A stretch of 64,000 nucleotides of DNA from an uncultured Oscillospiraceae bacterium (GTDB lineage: Bacteria; Bacillota; Clostridia; Oscillospirales; Oscillospiraceae), in assembly GCA_934573735.1 (NCBI GenBank), contig CAKTMC010000002.1:1-64000 (forward strand), given 5' to 3'. Position 1 is the first letter of the stretch; every line of letters starts with the position of its first letter. Below, one piece after another: positions 41,801 through 49,823 of the stretch. The translations under genes were made by a program, and so were the position numbers. A model generated the notes under the pieces. That model was not told where the DNA came from, did no database searches, and saw only the letters and a list, made by a program, of their open reading frames with translations.

Positions 41801-42212
41801 CATGGCAAGCCTTGATATAGTCGTGGCGCTGATAGTCGTGTGCTCGGCGGCGCTGGCCTTCATTACGCTCTATAACCTTACGAACATCAATATCATGGAG
41901 CGCTCCCGCGAGATTGCAACGCTCAAGGTGCTCGGCTTCTATCCGGGCGAGACGGCGTCCTATGTTCTGCGCGAAAACCTGATGCTCTCAGTGCTCGGCA
42001 CCGTGGTCGGACTGCTGCTCGGCAAGTTCCTGCACCGCTTCGTTATGGCGATAATTCAGGTCGATTATATGCACTACGACGTGCGCATAGGCGTATGGAG
42101 CTATGTGCTCGGCTTTGTCATAACGGTGCTGTTCGCGCTTGCGGCAAGCCTTATGATGCGGCCGAAGCTCGACAGGATAAATATGGCAGAGTCGCTAAAA
42201 TCGGTCGAATAA
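38898..42212 (+). CDS. FtsX-type ABC permease with long coiled-coil domain
   Basis: A 1104-residue permease. One membrane segment is near the N-terminus (about 17-37), followed by an extracellular region. Two FtsX-like three-segment modules follow (about 590-710 and 960-1085), plus a segment near 755. Between about 255 and 565 lies a long region of Ala/Glu/Gln heptads (IKAAEAEIAKNRAELDNAEKQ type), a predicted extended coiled coil. This architecture is seen in Gram-positive exporters that reach through the cell wall. It acts with the upstream ATPase; the substrate is unknown. Confidence 0.9.
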   Translation: MSKFTFKMLLRSIKASLGRFLAILAIIALGVGLFAGLKSSQPAMQSTVNDYMHDNRMYDFQLLSSLGLTESDRAAFSQLDGVGYAEGAYFADAMASIGKTDEPYKFMSITENVSVPLLVAGRMPKNSGECLADAGAFSEKDIGKTLTLDEDNDEDTLKMFTERSFRIVGIAKTPRYISNDRGSTSLGSGSIKGFVLLPASAFDSEAYHEILLSCGFDGELSSDEYNAERDRLKPRIQQLLNRCGVRRYDALRADADKALEEAQQEINDGWSEYYANEAAALGQINEGLAQIKAAEAEIAKNRAELDNAEKQLEDGLASIPQARQEIADNRALLDEKQKEIDAGRAQLAPAEAQIAQQEAELASARRKLNAAKELATAPYRAAVNRIQGEINSTQAAIDALDQSVIGWQITLQVLQSRLERLQGELATAQQNLANAEAQFADQEAQLADGEAQLAAAKAQIADAKAELDAGQQQIDSARAELDNAEKQLDDAENNADENRRQIAEARAQLEAGAEEVAANRAQLEAARNTALNQLAGGRQQLEDAQAELDKARADTDEQLKLDLYVLTRDENSGCATFKNDVTIVSAVGDAFPVFFALIAALVCVTTMTRMINEERTQIGTLKAMGYSSGAIMSKYLWYSGSSALIGCVLGFALGVTAIPYIVWRAYEIIYSYTQLQFYFSTLTYFGSLGVSVLGTLFVTWLACRKELAGKPAELIRPKAPNGGKRILLEYIRPLWSKLSFLDKVTLRNAFRYKQRVWMMLLGIGGCTALLITGFGIKDSIGDVLDYQYGEVMMYDVVVNYDPARISADKLSGILEQKSDGYSLCYQEEVRISGGSGSHDAKLVEMTERDMKGMIDLHYNGQKLAYPKAGEAIISEGLAEQLELKIGDKLTLETDKGSISVKISGICKNYLNHYVYVAPETIGSPAYNAALLQTDASDKGESLAAYLRAQTGVSYVSVVQQERDIMADSMASLDIVVALIVVCSAALAFITLYNLTNINIMERSREIATLKVLGFYPGETASYVLRENLMLSVLGTVVGLLLGKFLHRFVMAIIQVDYMHYDVRIGVWSYVLGFVITVLFALAASLMMRPKLDRINMAESLKSVE

Positions 42213-42225
42213 TTTTATAAGCTTG

Positions 42226-42257
42226 AAAACGGAGGGGCAAAGGCTCCTCCGTTTTTT
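42226..42257 (+). terminator. Terminator of the ABC exporter operon
   Basis: AAAACGGAGG pairs with CCTCCGTTTT across a 10-nt loop, followed by TT. Confidence 0.9.
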
Positions 42258-42369
42258 AGCTGGAAAGCTCAGCGCCGATTATATATACGGCAATCGCCCT
42301 GACAACAAGCCATGCCAAGGAAGATTTTCGGCATTTTTGAATAAGTGTCCAAGTTATAAGATTTTATTG

Positions 42370-42398
42370 TTTACAAAAAATTTTAAATGTTATAAAAT
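42370..42398 (+). promoter_or_regulatory. Promoter of the MarR/MFS pair
   Basis: TTTACA (42370-42375), 17-nt spacer, TAAAAT (42393-42398), in an AT-rich region with partial TTATAA dyads that could bind the MarR protein. Confidence 0.65.
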
Positions 42399-42428
42399 AT
42401 GAAGTAATTTACGAAAGCAGGTGGAGCT

Positions 42429-42866
42429 ATGCTGGAAAAGAGCTTTACAGAGGTTTACGACAAATTCAAGCTGCAATTTTACCGCAAGGTGTTTGAGCTT
42501 GTGCGTGAGCGCGACGGTTCACTGTCCGCAATGGAGGCCTTTTCGCTGGAGGTTATAAAGATGCTTGACCATCCTACGATCGGTCAGTTTGCGGAATTTT
42601 TGAACATTTCGCAGTCAAACGCTACATATAAGGTCAATAATCTCATCAAAAAAGGCTATCTTGAGCGCGAAAACTCCACAACGGACCGCCGCGAGTATCA
42701 TCTCAAGCTCTCCGAAAAGTTTTATAGCTATATGGCTCTTCTCAGCAGCTACGAGCAGCGCGTTATGGACAGGATAAAAAAGCGCTTTTCCGAGGAAGAG
42801 GTTCAGAAGTTTGACGAAATGCTGCAAATAATATCCACGGAGCTTATGCCCGAATTCGGCAAATAA
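42429..42866 (+). CDS. MarR-family transcriptional regulator
   Basis: A 145-residue winged-helix regulator (TIGQFAEFLNISQSNATYKVNNLIKKGYLERENSTTDRREYHLKLS is the DNA-binding core, about 50-95). Family members usually repress a neighbouring transporter and are released by a small ligand. It lies 46 nt upstream of an MFS transporter gene, its likely target. GGTGGAG precedes the ATG. Confidence 0.9.
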   Translation: MLEKSFTEVYDKFKLQFYRKVFELVRERDGSLSAMEAFSLEVIKMLDHPTIGQFAEFLNISQSNATYKVNNLIKKGYLERENSTTDRREYHLKLSEKFYSYMALLSSYEQRVMDRIKKRFSEEEVQKFDEMLQIISTELMPEFGK

Positions 42867-42912
42867 TTTTTTATAAAAATTATAATATAAAAGACTGGAA
42901 GGAAAGAATCTA

Positions 42913-44361
42913 ATGTCAAAATCCAAGGGCGCTTCGGCCGGTGGGCTGAAGCTAAACTACCAAAGAACGTTTCTGATAGGCTTCGCGTTCTTTGGTATTC
43001 TGCTGCTGTGGCAGGTGTATGATGCATGGTGTCCCACGTTCCTGACGGACATCTTCGCCCGCCGTATGTACAACCTCTCCTCGGCGGAGCTGAAGGCCGG
43101 CGATCCGGCGAAAATACTTGAGGTTCAGTGGATAGTCGGTATAATCATGGCCTGCGATAACCTCGCCGCGCTTATACTCCTGCCTATATTCGGAAACCTC
43201 TCGGACAAGACGCAGAGCCCCATCGGCAAGCGTATGCCCTATATACTGGTCGGCACCTTTGTCGCCGCCATAGCCTTCCCCTTCATCCCGCTGTTCTTCC
43301 ACTACAATAACATCATCGGCATGGTCATCATGATGGCCATAGTCCTGATGTTTATGATGATGTACCGTAACCCCGCAGTCGCGCTCATGCCGGACATTAC
43401 GCCCAAGCCCCTGCGCGCCAAGGCAAACGGCATCATCAATATCATGGGCTACTTCGGCGGCGCATTCGCCACCGTGCTCGGTATCTTCCTGCCGCTGAGC
43501 AACTATATAAACGCAGACGACGCTGCGCGTAAGGTCTGGACCATCGAGATACCCTTCATCGTTGCCTCCGTCCTCATGGTCATTTCCGCCATGGTGCTCT
43601 TCTTCACGATTCGTGAGAATAAGGTCGCCGAGGAGATGAAGGAGCAGATGGCGGAGGGCGAGCGCCTTGCCGCCGTCGAGACTCCCATCGACGATGATCA
43701 GCCCATGTCCAAGGCGAATAAGACCATGCTGCTGGCGATCCTCGGCGCAGAGTTTCTGTGGTTCATGGCGGATAACGCGATAGGCACCTATATCGGCAAC
43801 TACGTCATTTACTACATGAACTCATCCTCCAGCGCCACCATGGTGCTGACCATCGCGGGCGGTCTTGCCTCCGTCATAGGCTTTGCCATTGCGGGCGCGA
43901 TCGCCGACAAGATAGGCCGCAAGTGGACGATAAGCTCCGGCCTCGGGCTGACCTTCCTTGCACTTGTGTTCATGTGCTTTGTAAAGCCGACCGGCCGCGT
44001 CGTAGGCGCGCACGGCGAGTTTGCATTCCCGGCGGCGCTCTACGTCGTGTGGGTGCTGAAGGGCTTCGGCATGGCTCTGGTGCATAACTGCTCCTTCCCG
44101 ATGGTCGTCGAGCTCTGCTCCTCGAAGAAGATCGGCAAGTTCACCGGCTACTACTACACCGCAAGCATGTCCGCGCAGACCATCACCCCCGTGCTCCTCG
44201 GCTTCGTGTTCGACGCTACCGGCGCATGGAATGCACTGCCTGTCTACGCCTCCGTCCTCTTCCTGTGCAGCTTCGGCGTGTTCACGATGCTCGTTAAGAA
44301 CATCAAGGCCAGCAAGGTTGCAAATGTCAAGGGTCTTGAGGCTCTCGGCGACGACGATTGA
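42913..44361 (+). CDS. MFS transporter, sugar-type
   Basis: A 482-residue transporter with about 12 membrane segments. GNLSDKTQSPIGKRMPYI and the matching loop GAIADKIGRKWT in the second half are the MFS A-motif pair. The size and first-loop sequence resemble sugar:cation symporter-like MFS proteins. The substrate is unknown. The gene is paired with the MarR regulator. Confidence 0.87.
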   Translation: MSKSKGASAGGLKLNYQRTFLIGFAFFGILLLWQVYDAWCPTFLTDIFARRMYNLSSAELKAGDPAKILEVQWIVGIIMACDNLAALILLPIFGNLSDKTQSPIGKRMPYILVGTFVAAIAFPFIPLFFHYNNIIGMVIMMAIVLMFMMMYRNPAVALMPDITPKPLRAKANGIINIMGYFGGAFATVLGIFLPLSNYINADDAARKVWTIEIPFIVASVLMVISAMVLFFTIRENKVAEEMKEQMAEGERLAAVETPIDDDQPMSKANKTMLLAILGAEFLWFMADNAIGTYIGNYVIYYMNSSSSATMVLTIAGGLASVIGFAIAGAIADKIGRKWTISSGLGLTFLALVFMCFVKPTGRVVGAHGEFAFPAALYVVWVLKGFGMALVHNCSFPMVVELCSSKKIGKFTGYYYTASMSAQTITPVLLGFVFDATGAWNALPVYASVLFLCSFGVFTMLVKNIKASKVANVKGLEALGDDD

Positions 44362-44461
44362 TAAAAAGCGGCGCTGTTTTGTAAACGGATGTGCATAAGA
44401 CGGAGCCTCGCCGAAATAAACGCGGCGGAAAATAATATATAGCTGATATATTGATAGCTTG

Positions 44462-44491
44462 AACGCCCGGGAATTTTACCCGGGCGTTTTC
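44462..44491 (+). terminator. Terminator after the MFS gene
   Basis: AACGCCCGGG pairs with CCCGGGCGTT around a 7-nt loop, followed by TT. It lies about 100 nt after the stop. Confidence 0.8.
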
Positions 44492-44566
44492 AGCGTAATA
44501 TGTAGATTAGCTCGCGCTTTTGTGATAGACTTGGCTTAGACAAATCGGGCTTTGGAGGGAAGCATT

Positions 44567-45208
44567 ATGGCTTTTGATTTCAAAAAAGAATATAAGGAAT
44601 TCTATATGCCAAAGAACAGACCGGAGATAGTTACCGTTCCTAAAGCAAATTACATTGCGGTTAAAGGAAGAGGTAATCCCAACGAAGAAGGAGGAGCATA
44701 TCAGCAGGCAATCGGTGTATTATATGCGGTCGCGTACACTCTGAAAATGAGCTATAAAACCGACCATAGAATTGACGGCTTCTTTGAATATGTAGTTCCA
44801 CCGCTTGAGGGCTTCTGGTGGCAGGAGAACACGGACGGCGTGGATTATACCGATAAATCTGCATTTAACTGGATCTCCGTTATCCGCTTGCCGGACTTCA
44901 TAACGAAAGCGGATTTTGAATGGGCGGTTGAAACAGCGACAAAGAAGAAAAAGATAGATTGTTCATCGGCAGAGTTTATGTCGATTGATGAAGGCTTGTG
45001 CGTTCAGATTATGCACTTGGGAGCTTTTGATGATGAGCCTGCAACTGTTGCGCTCATGGATGCGTATTTGGAGCAGAACGGATATGTGAATGATATGAAT
45101 AAAGATAGATTGCACCATGAAATATATCTGTCCGATGCAAGAAAGGTTGCTCCGGAAAAATGGAAAACGGTTATTAGACATCCTATCAGGAAAGCTGTTG
45201 CAAAATAA
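44567..45208 (+). CDS. GyrI-like small-molecule-binding protein
   Basis: A 213-residue protein of the GyrI-like (SOUL/GyrI) fold, with the typical opening FDFKKEYKEFYMPKNRPEIVTVPKANYIAVKGRGNPNE and the EGFWW motif. Such proteins bind or hydrolyse hydrophobic compounds and often accompany MerR regulators. The ATG at 44567 is preferred because GGAGGGA lies about 7 nt upstream. Codons are more AT-rich than in neighbouring genes, and the MerR gene follows directly, suggesting a transferred pair. Confidence 0.88.
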   Translation: MAFDFKKEYKEFYMPKNRPEIVTVPKANYIAVKGRGNPNEEGGAYQQAIGVLYAVAYTLKMSYKTDHRIDGFFEYVVPPLEGFWWQENTDGVDYTDKSAFNWISVIRLPDFITKADFEWAVETATKKKKIDCSSAEFMSIDEGLCVQIMHLGAFDDEPATVALMDAYLEQNGYVNDMNKDRLHHEIYLSDARKVAPEKWKTVIRHPIRKAVAK

Positions 45209-45222
45209 AATTAGAATAGCTA

Positions 45223-45253
45223 TTGACTATACCCTTGGGGGAGGGCTTATCCT
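45223..45253 (+). promoter_or_regulatory. MerR-type promoter with 19-bp spacer
   Basis: TTGACT (45223-45228), a 19-nt spacer holding the dyad ACCCTTGGGGGAGGG, and TATCCT (45248-45253). The over-long spacer with a central dyad is the hallmark of promoters activated by MerR regulators. Confidence 0.75.
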
Positions 45254-45272
45254 ATGTACGGAGGTGAAAACA

Positions 45273-46136
45273 ATGCTCGTAAACGAAGTATGCAAGGAAT
45301 GCAGCTTGACGAAAAAGGCAATTGAGTATTACGTAGAACAGGGCTTGGTTTGCCCGGAGATAGGAGAAAACGGGTATCGGCAATTCTCTGAAGCAGATGT
45401 GTTAAAGCTTAAAAAGATTGCTGTTTTACGCAGGCTTGGCTTTTCTGTCCCAGAAATACACACAATCCTTGAAATAGATTACCGAACGGCAATTTACGAT
45501 GTTCTCAACAGAAAAGAGCTTGAAATATTTGAGCTGCAAACAAAACAGGTATTGATAAAACAACTTGCGGAGAGTGACGACTGGAAGCGTGTTGAGGACC
45601 AGCTTGAAATGCTTCAAAGCAAAAAATCCATATTGAGCCGTATCCTTGACAAATTTCCGGGCTTCTATGGTAAATTCGTCAGCCTACATTTTGCCCCGTT
45701 TTTAAGTGAGAAGATTACAACAAAAGAACAGAGGGAAGCATTTGAAACAGTTATCAGATACTGGGATGGTATTTCAATAACCATTCCCGACGATGTGCAA
45801 GAGTATCTTAACGAAATCACAATTAACAGCAACGCCGCTGCGGAGCAAAGCGCGTCTGCCGCGCTTGCGGCAGCTATTGCGGATCCGGAGAAGTATATTA
45901 GCGATAACATAGAAATGCTCGAACAATATCAGGAAATCTTGGCATCGGAGGAATATAAGAAATCCGCCGCCTATCGGCTGCAAGAATATCTAAAGCAGTT
46001 TCAAAGTGAAAGCGGTTATAACGATGTCTTTATTCCCGCAATGAAAAAGCTGAGTCCGGCTTACTGCGAGTATTACAAATCACTGCAAGCGGCGAACGAG
46101 GTATTTTTGCAGCATTTTCACAAAGCAATTGAGTGA
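45273..46136 (+). CDS. MerR-family transcriptional activator
   Basis: A 287-residue regulator. The N-terminal MerR domain (about 1-70) contains SLTKKAIEYYVEQGLVCPEIGENGYRQFSEADV. A central helix follows, and the large C-terminal domain (about 110-287) probably senses a ligand. The ATG at 45273 has GGAGGTG upstream; the open frame extending to 45117 overlaps the GyrI gene and is not used. The promoter with a 19-bp spacer directly upstream suggests self-activation. Confidence 0.9.
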   Translation: MLVNEVCKECSLTKKAIEYYVEQGLVCPEIGENGYRQFSEADVLKLKKIAVLRRLGFSVPEIHTILEIDYRTAIYDVLNRKELEIFELQTKQVLIKQLAESDDWKRVEDQLEMLQSKKSILSRILDKFPGFYGKFVSLHFAPFLSEKITTKEQREAFETVIRYWDGISITIPDDVQEYLNEITINSNAAAEQSASAALAAAIADPEKYISDNIEMLEQYQEILASEEYKKSAAYRLQEYLKQFQSESGYNDVFIPAMKKLSPAYCEYYKSLQAANEVFLQHFHKAIE

Positions 46137-46183
46137 ACGCCTCAAGCATTTTTGGGGTAAGACTTAAAATCCATGAAACAATC

Positions 46184-46343
46184 CAAGGCGTCGACAAAGT
46201 TCGACGCCTTGAAAACTTATTCAGGAGTATTCAAAAACACTCCTGAATAAGGTCGTATTGAACGCAGAAAGAGGACTCCCGTCCCCTCTCTGCACTCTCC
46301 CCATGCAATTCTATACATTGCCGACAGCTTTGTCAACAGGCTG
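46184..46343 (-). repeat. 160-bp MITE-like interspersed repeat, copy 3 (inverted)
   Basis: Same 160-bp element as 2039-2198, in reverse orientation. It is flanked by the 5-bp direct repeat CAATC (46179-46183 and 46344-46348), which looks like a target-site duplication. It lies next to a hairpin (AATCCTC near 46345 with GAGGATT ending near 46378) between the convergent MerR and pcp genes. Confidence 0.85.
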
Positions 46344-46393
46344 CAATCCTCTGTATGTGTCAAAGCACGCGGAGGATTAAGCCCGAAGCGCAA

Positions 46394-47008
46394 TTAAATC
46401 TCCGCTGCGACTGTGCCGACGGCGGCCTCGAGCGCCCGGATTATATCCTCAAGCGGCAGGGAGGGCGCGTCCCTCCCGGCGGTCTGCTCCGGAATATAGG
46501 GCACATGGATAAAGCCGGCGCGAAGCTCCGGGCGCATTTGCGCCGCGTAATGCAGGACGCTGTACATCAAATGGTTGCAGACGTAGGTTCCCGCCGAGTT
46601 TGATATCTCCGCCGGAACGCCTGCCGCTCGTATCGCCTGCACTATGGCCTTTATCGGCAGAGTGGAAAAATACGCGGCGGGAGCCTCGGGCGATATTGGC
46701 GCGTCTACCGGATGCGCGCCCTCGTTATCCGGGATGCGGGCATCGTCAAGATTTATCGCAACGCGCTCCGGCGTGACGGCGCTGCGCCCGCCCGCCTGAC
46801 CGACACAGATGACGGCGTCCGGGCGATGCTTTTCTATGGCGGCAATAACGGTCTCCGCCGAGCGGGAGAATACCGTCGGCACCTCGAGCGGGATAATTTC
46901 AACGGCAGAGTCGGAGGCCTTTACGCGCATTACCGCCTCAAGCGCCGGATTTATGCTCTCACCGCCGAAGGGGGTAAAGCCGGTGAGAAGTATTTTTGTG
47001 CTTTTCAT
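46394..47008 (-). CDS. pcp: Pyroglutamyl-peptidase I
   Basis: Removes N-terminal pyroglutamate from peptides in the cytoplasm. 204 residues, normal length. The catalytic triad Glu81 (VTPERVAINLDDARIPDN), Cys144 (AGTYVCNH) and His168 (FIHVPY) is intact. The ATG at 47008 has GGAG upstream; the longer frame to 47086 covers the promoter. Promoter on the minus strand: TTGACG, 17 nt, TACGCT (47068-47040). Confidence 0.95.
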   Translation of the reverse strand: MKSTKILLTGFTPFGGESINPALEAVMRVKASDSAVEIIPLEVPTVFSRSAETVIAAIEKHRPDAVICVGQAGGRSAVTPERVAINLDDARIPDNEGAHPVDAPISPEAPAAYFSTLPIKAIVQAIRAAGVPAEISNSAGTYVCNHLMYSVLHYAAQMRPELRAGFIHVPYIPEQTAGRDAPSLPLEDIIRALEAAVGTVAAEI

Positions 47009-47039
47009 GCTTTCAGCTCCGTAAAATAAAATATATAAC

Positions 47040-47068
47040 AGCGTATCACGCAGGGCGCGCCGCGTCAA
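47040..47068 (-). promoter_or_regulatory. Promoter of pcp
   Basis: Minus strand TTGACG (47068-47063), 17-nt spacer, TACGCT (47045-47040). Confidence 0.65.
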
Positions 47069-47113
47069 TACTTCCGGGGGACGCAAATTTGGGCATTTCG
47101 CCCGTTTTGAAAA

Positions 47114-47142
47114 TTGACTGCCCTTATACTCGGTGGTATATT
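47114..47142 (+). promoter_or_regulatory. Promoter of the GDPD gene
   Basis: TTGACT (47114-47119), 17-nt spacer, TATATT (47137-47142), divergent from the pcp promoter. Confidence 0.75.
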
Positions 47143-47182
47143 AGAATATAATAAATACCAAGACTCTCAGGAGGTAACTGAT

Positions 47183-48013
47183 ATGGATAAGAAACTGCGT
47201 TGCGCGGGTATTGCGGCGGCTGCTGCGGCAGTGCCTCTTTTTATGCTTGCCCCGGGTCGCTCGACCAAGCGCCAGAGAGCGCCGTTTCAGAATGTGAACT
47301 TTGCCCACCGCGGACTGCACTCCCGCGACAAGAGCATACCCGAAAACTCGCTCCCCGCCTTTGAGCTTGCCGCCCGTGCCGGATACGGCATAGAGCTTGA
47401 CGTGCAGCTTTCCAAGGACGGGCAGGTTGTTGTATTCCATGACGATACGCTTGACCGCGTCTGCGGCGTACACAGCCGCGTTGACGAGAAAACTCTGGCG
47501 GAGCTTCAGCAGCTCAGCCTCTGCGGCAGCAAGTACAGAATTCCGCTCTTTACCGAGGTGCTTGCGACCATTCGCGGCCGCGGTCCTCTGATAGTCGAGC
47601 TAAAGACCGGCCGCCGCAACCATGAGCTCTGCGAAAAGACCTATGCGATACTTGCCGATTACCGCGGCGAGGTCTGCATCGAGAGCTTTGACCCGTCCAT
47701 CGTCGCGTGGTTTCGCTTCAAGGCACCGGAGCTGCTGCGCGGTCAGCTTGCCATGCCGCAGTCGCGCTACGAGAATATGCCCCGCCCCGTGACCTTTATG
47801 CTCAGCCGCGGACTTATGAACTTCATCTCCCGCCCGCAGTTTATGGCATATAAAATAGGCTTCCGTCCCGCAAGCGTCCGTCTGGCGGAGAAGCTCGGCG
47901 CGATGAAAATCGGCTGGACCTCGCATGAGCCGAAGAACGAGCGCGGCCGTGACGGAGTGATATTTGAGTTTTATAAGCCCGGCGTGAAGTTTAACCCCAA
48001 GAAAAGAGGATAA
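47183..48013 (+). CDS. Glycerophosphodiester phosphodiesterase family protein
   Basis: A 276-residue GDPD with the metal-binding pattern AHRGLHS... PENSLPAFELAARAGYGIELDVQLSKDGQVVVFHDDTLDR. These proteins hydrolyse glycerophosphodiesters to glycerol-3-phosphate and an alcohol. A hydrophobic N-terminus (about 8-23) could be a membrane anchor or signal. The ATG at 47183 follows AGGAGG; the start at 47114 overlaps the promoter. Confidence 0.9.
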   Translation: MDKKLRCAGIAAAAAAVPLFMLAPGRSTKRQRAPFQNVNFAHRGLHSRDKSIPENSLPAFELAARAGYGIELDVQLSKDGQVVVFHDDTLDRVCGVHSRVDEKTLAELQQLSLCGSKYRIPLFTEVLATIRGRGPLIVELKTGRRNHELCEKTYAILADYRGEVCIESFDPSIVAWFRFKAPELLRGQLAMPQSRYENMPRPVTFMLSRGLMNFISRPQFMAYKIGFRPASVRLAEKLGAMKIGWTSHEPKNERGRDGVIFEFYKPGVKFNPKKRG

Positions 48014-48018
48014 GCATA

Positions 48019-48055
48019 ATACCCAAGCAGAGATAAGCCTGCTTGGGTATTTTTC
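48019..48055 (+). terminator. Terminator of the GDPD gene
   Basis: ATACCCAAGCAG pairs with CTGCTTGGGTAT across an 8-nt loop, followed by TTTTT. Confidence 0.93.
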
Positions 48056-48107
48056 TGTCAACGGACTGCGCCGAGCGGCATATAATAAGCCCGGATGGGT
48101 GATATAT

Positions 48108-48275
48108 ATGGATAATAATGAGATAAAAAGGCGGCTGGAGGGCTTTGACGAGGTCTGGAAGAGAGTTAGCGCCGCAAGACCGGAAAATGAGCCGCGCAGC
48201 GGCGGCACGGCGGAGCTTATGCCGCGAAAAAAGCCGCAGAGCCGCGCCGTTCGCTTCTGCCCGCCGCAAAAATAA
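48108..48275 (+). CDS. Small basic protein, 55 residues
   Basis: A short open frame starting at ATG 48108 (MDNNEIKRRLEGFDEVWKRV...) and ending at TAA 48273-48275. It is rich in Arg, Lys and Pro, with an amphipathic N-terminal helix and a tail ending RFCPPQK. A TATAAT box lies at 48081-48086, but the -35 and ribosome sites are weak. It lies between a terminator and the next gene's promoter, so it would be its own transcript. I do not recognise it; coding status is likely but not proven. Confidence 0.5.
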   Translation: MDNNEIKRRLEGFDEVWKRVSAARPENEPRSGGTAELMPRKKPQSRAVRFCPPQK

Positions 48276-48307
48276 GCAATAAATGCGCCTTGCCCCCGAA
48301 TTGCTCG

Positions 48308-48336
48308 TTGCCAAGAGCGCCTCGGGGGTTTATAAT
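48308..48336 (+). promoter_or_regulatory. Promoter of the CbxX-like ATPase gene
   Basis: TTGCCA (48308-48313), 17-nt spacer, TATAAT (48331-48336). The spacer lies in the right arm of a CCCCCGA/TCGGGGG dyad (about 48294-48329), which may act as a terminator for the small upstream gene or as an operator. Confidence 0.75.
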
Positions 48337-48373
48337 AGCTATATTATTAACTAAGACTTAGGAGAGACGCAGT

Positions 48374-49804
48374 ATGCCTACGACCTGGAACCGCTCCCCG
48401 GAGGAATTTCACAAGATCTATATTGCCAATACCGACGCATTTTACCGTGTCGGAAGCTTCGCGGTGGCGGATGAGCTGGATAAATTCGTGACCCGCTGTG
48501 CGCTGGAGCTGTGGAGCAAGGCGGGCAGCATCACGCAGAGCCACGTCGATATGGCAAACCAGATATACTCCAAAAACCGCCCCGCGCCGAGCTGGCTTCT
48601 CTGGAATTTGACAAGCTCCGTCTGCGAGAGCGAGATGTTTATGCCGCCGGTGTTTTTCTGGGATCTTGCCGAGCGCGACGCAAAGCGCGGCACCGAGGCG
48701 TCCCGGACATTTATCCGTATGCTCACGAATATACTGCTCTATCTCGCCGCAGCGGATGACGACGTAAACTACGCGGAGGCGGAGTACATTACCGAATGCG
48801 TGGACAAGCTCACCGCGATATGCGACACCTCGGGGGTCAGGAAGTCCAGGGAGGCCTTAAATCCTCTGGACTATGTGACCAACATGGAGCCGGGCTTTAC
48901 CGAGAAATATCCCGCGGCGCAGCAAAGCTCCGGCGGAGAGACAAAGCCCGTTGCCGGCGCGGAGACGGCGCAGGAAAGACCGAGCCTTGAGGAGCTTATG
49001 GCGCAGCTTGACGCGCTGGTCGGGCTGGACGAGGTGAAGAAGGACGTCAAGAGCCTGATAAATCTCATGAAGGTTCGCCGTCTGCGGCAGGAAAACGAGC
49101 TGCCTGTGCCGCCGATGAGCCTGCACATGGTCTTTCTCGGCAACCCCGGCACGGGCAAAACGACGGTCGCACGGCTGCTCGGCGGCCTGTATGCCGCCAT
49201 CGGCGTGCTCAGTAAGGGGCAGCTTGTGGAGGTTGACCGCTCCGGGCTTGTGGCGGGCTACGTCGGTCAGACCGCGCTCAAGACGCAGGAGGTCATAAAA
49301 TCCGCGCTCGGCGGCGTGCTCTTTATCGACGAGGCCTATTCCCTTGCCTCCGGCGGCGAGAACGACTTCGGGCGCGAGGCAATAGAGACGCTGCTCAAGG
49401 CCATGGAGGATCACCGTGACGACCTGATAATCATCGTCGCGGGCTACAGTGAGCCGATGACGAGGTTTATTAACTCAAACCCCGGACTTGAATCGCGCTT
49501 TAATAAGTATTTTTACTTCCCCGACTACACGGGCGAGCAGCTCATGGCAATTTTCCGGGGCCAGTGTAAGAAAAACGGCTATACGCTGAGCGCTGATGCC
49601 GAGGAGTCTGCGCTCAGGCTCTTTAATGAGCTATATGAGGAGCGCAGCGACAACTTCGGCAACGGGCGCGACGTGCGAAACTGCTTTGAAAGCATGGTCG
49701 TCCGTCAGTCAAACCGCGTCGCCGCGATGGAAGCACCGACGAGAGACGACCTTATGACGATACTCCCGGCGGATATTGAAGAAGAACAAGAACAAAAAGA
49801 GTAA
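48374..49804 (+). CDS. CbxX/CfqX-type AAA+ ATPase (SpoVK-like)
   Basis: A 476-residue protein. The first 200 residues form an extra, mostly helical domain of unknown role, with a linker near 180-205. The AAA+ module (about 215-470) has Walker A GNPGTGKTTVARLL, Walker B VLFIDEAYSLA and the arginine-finger region NPGLESRFNKYF, as in CbxX and the sporulation protein SpoVK. Such ATPases remodel protein complexes. The stop region overlaps the frame upstream of the next gene, and the two are probably co-transcribed. Confidence 0.9.
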   Translation: MPTTWNRSPEEFHKIYIANTDAFYRVGSFAVADELDKFVTRCALELWSKAGSITQSHVDMANQIYSKNRPAPSWLLWNLTSSVCESEMFMPPVFFWDLAERDAKRGTEASRTFIRMLTNILLYLAAADDDVNYAEAEYITECVDKLTAICDTSGVRKSREALNPLDYVTNMEPGFTEKYPAAQQSSGGETKPVAGAETAQERPSLEELMAQLDALVGLDEVKKDVKSLINLMKVRRLRQENELPVPPMSLHMVFLGNPGTGKTTVARLLGGLYAAIGVLSKGQLVEVDRSGLVAGYVGQTALKTQEVIKSALGGVLFIDEAYSLASGGENDFGREAIETLLKAMEDHRDDLIIIVAGYSEPMTRFINSNPGLESRFNKYFYFPDYTGEQLMAIFRGQCKKNGYTLSADAEESALRLFNELYEERSDNFGNGRDVRNCFESMVVRQSNRVAAMEAPTRDDLMTILPADIEEEQEQKE

Positions 49805-49823
49805 AAGAAAGGACTGTAAAGCT

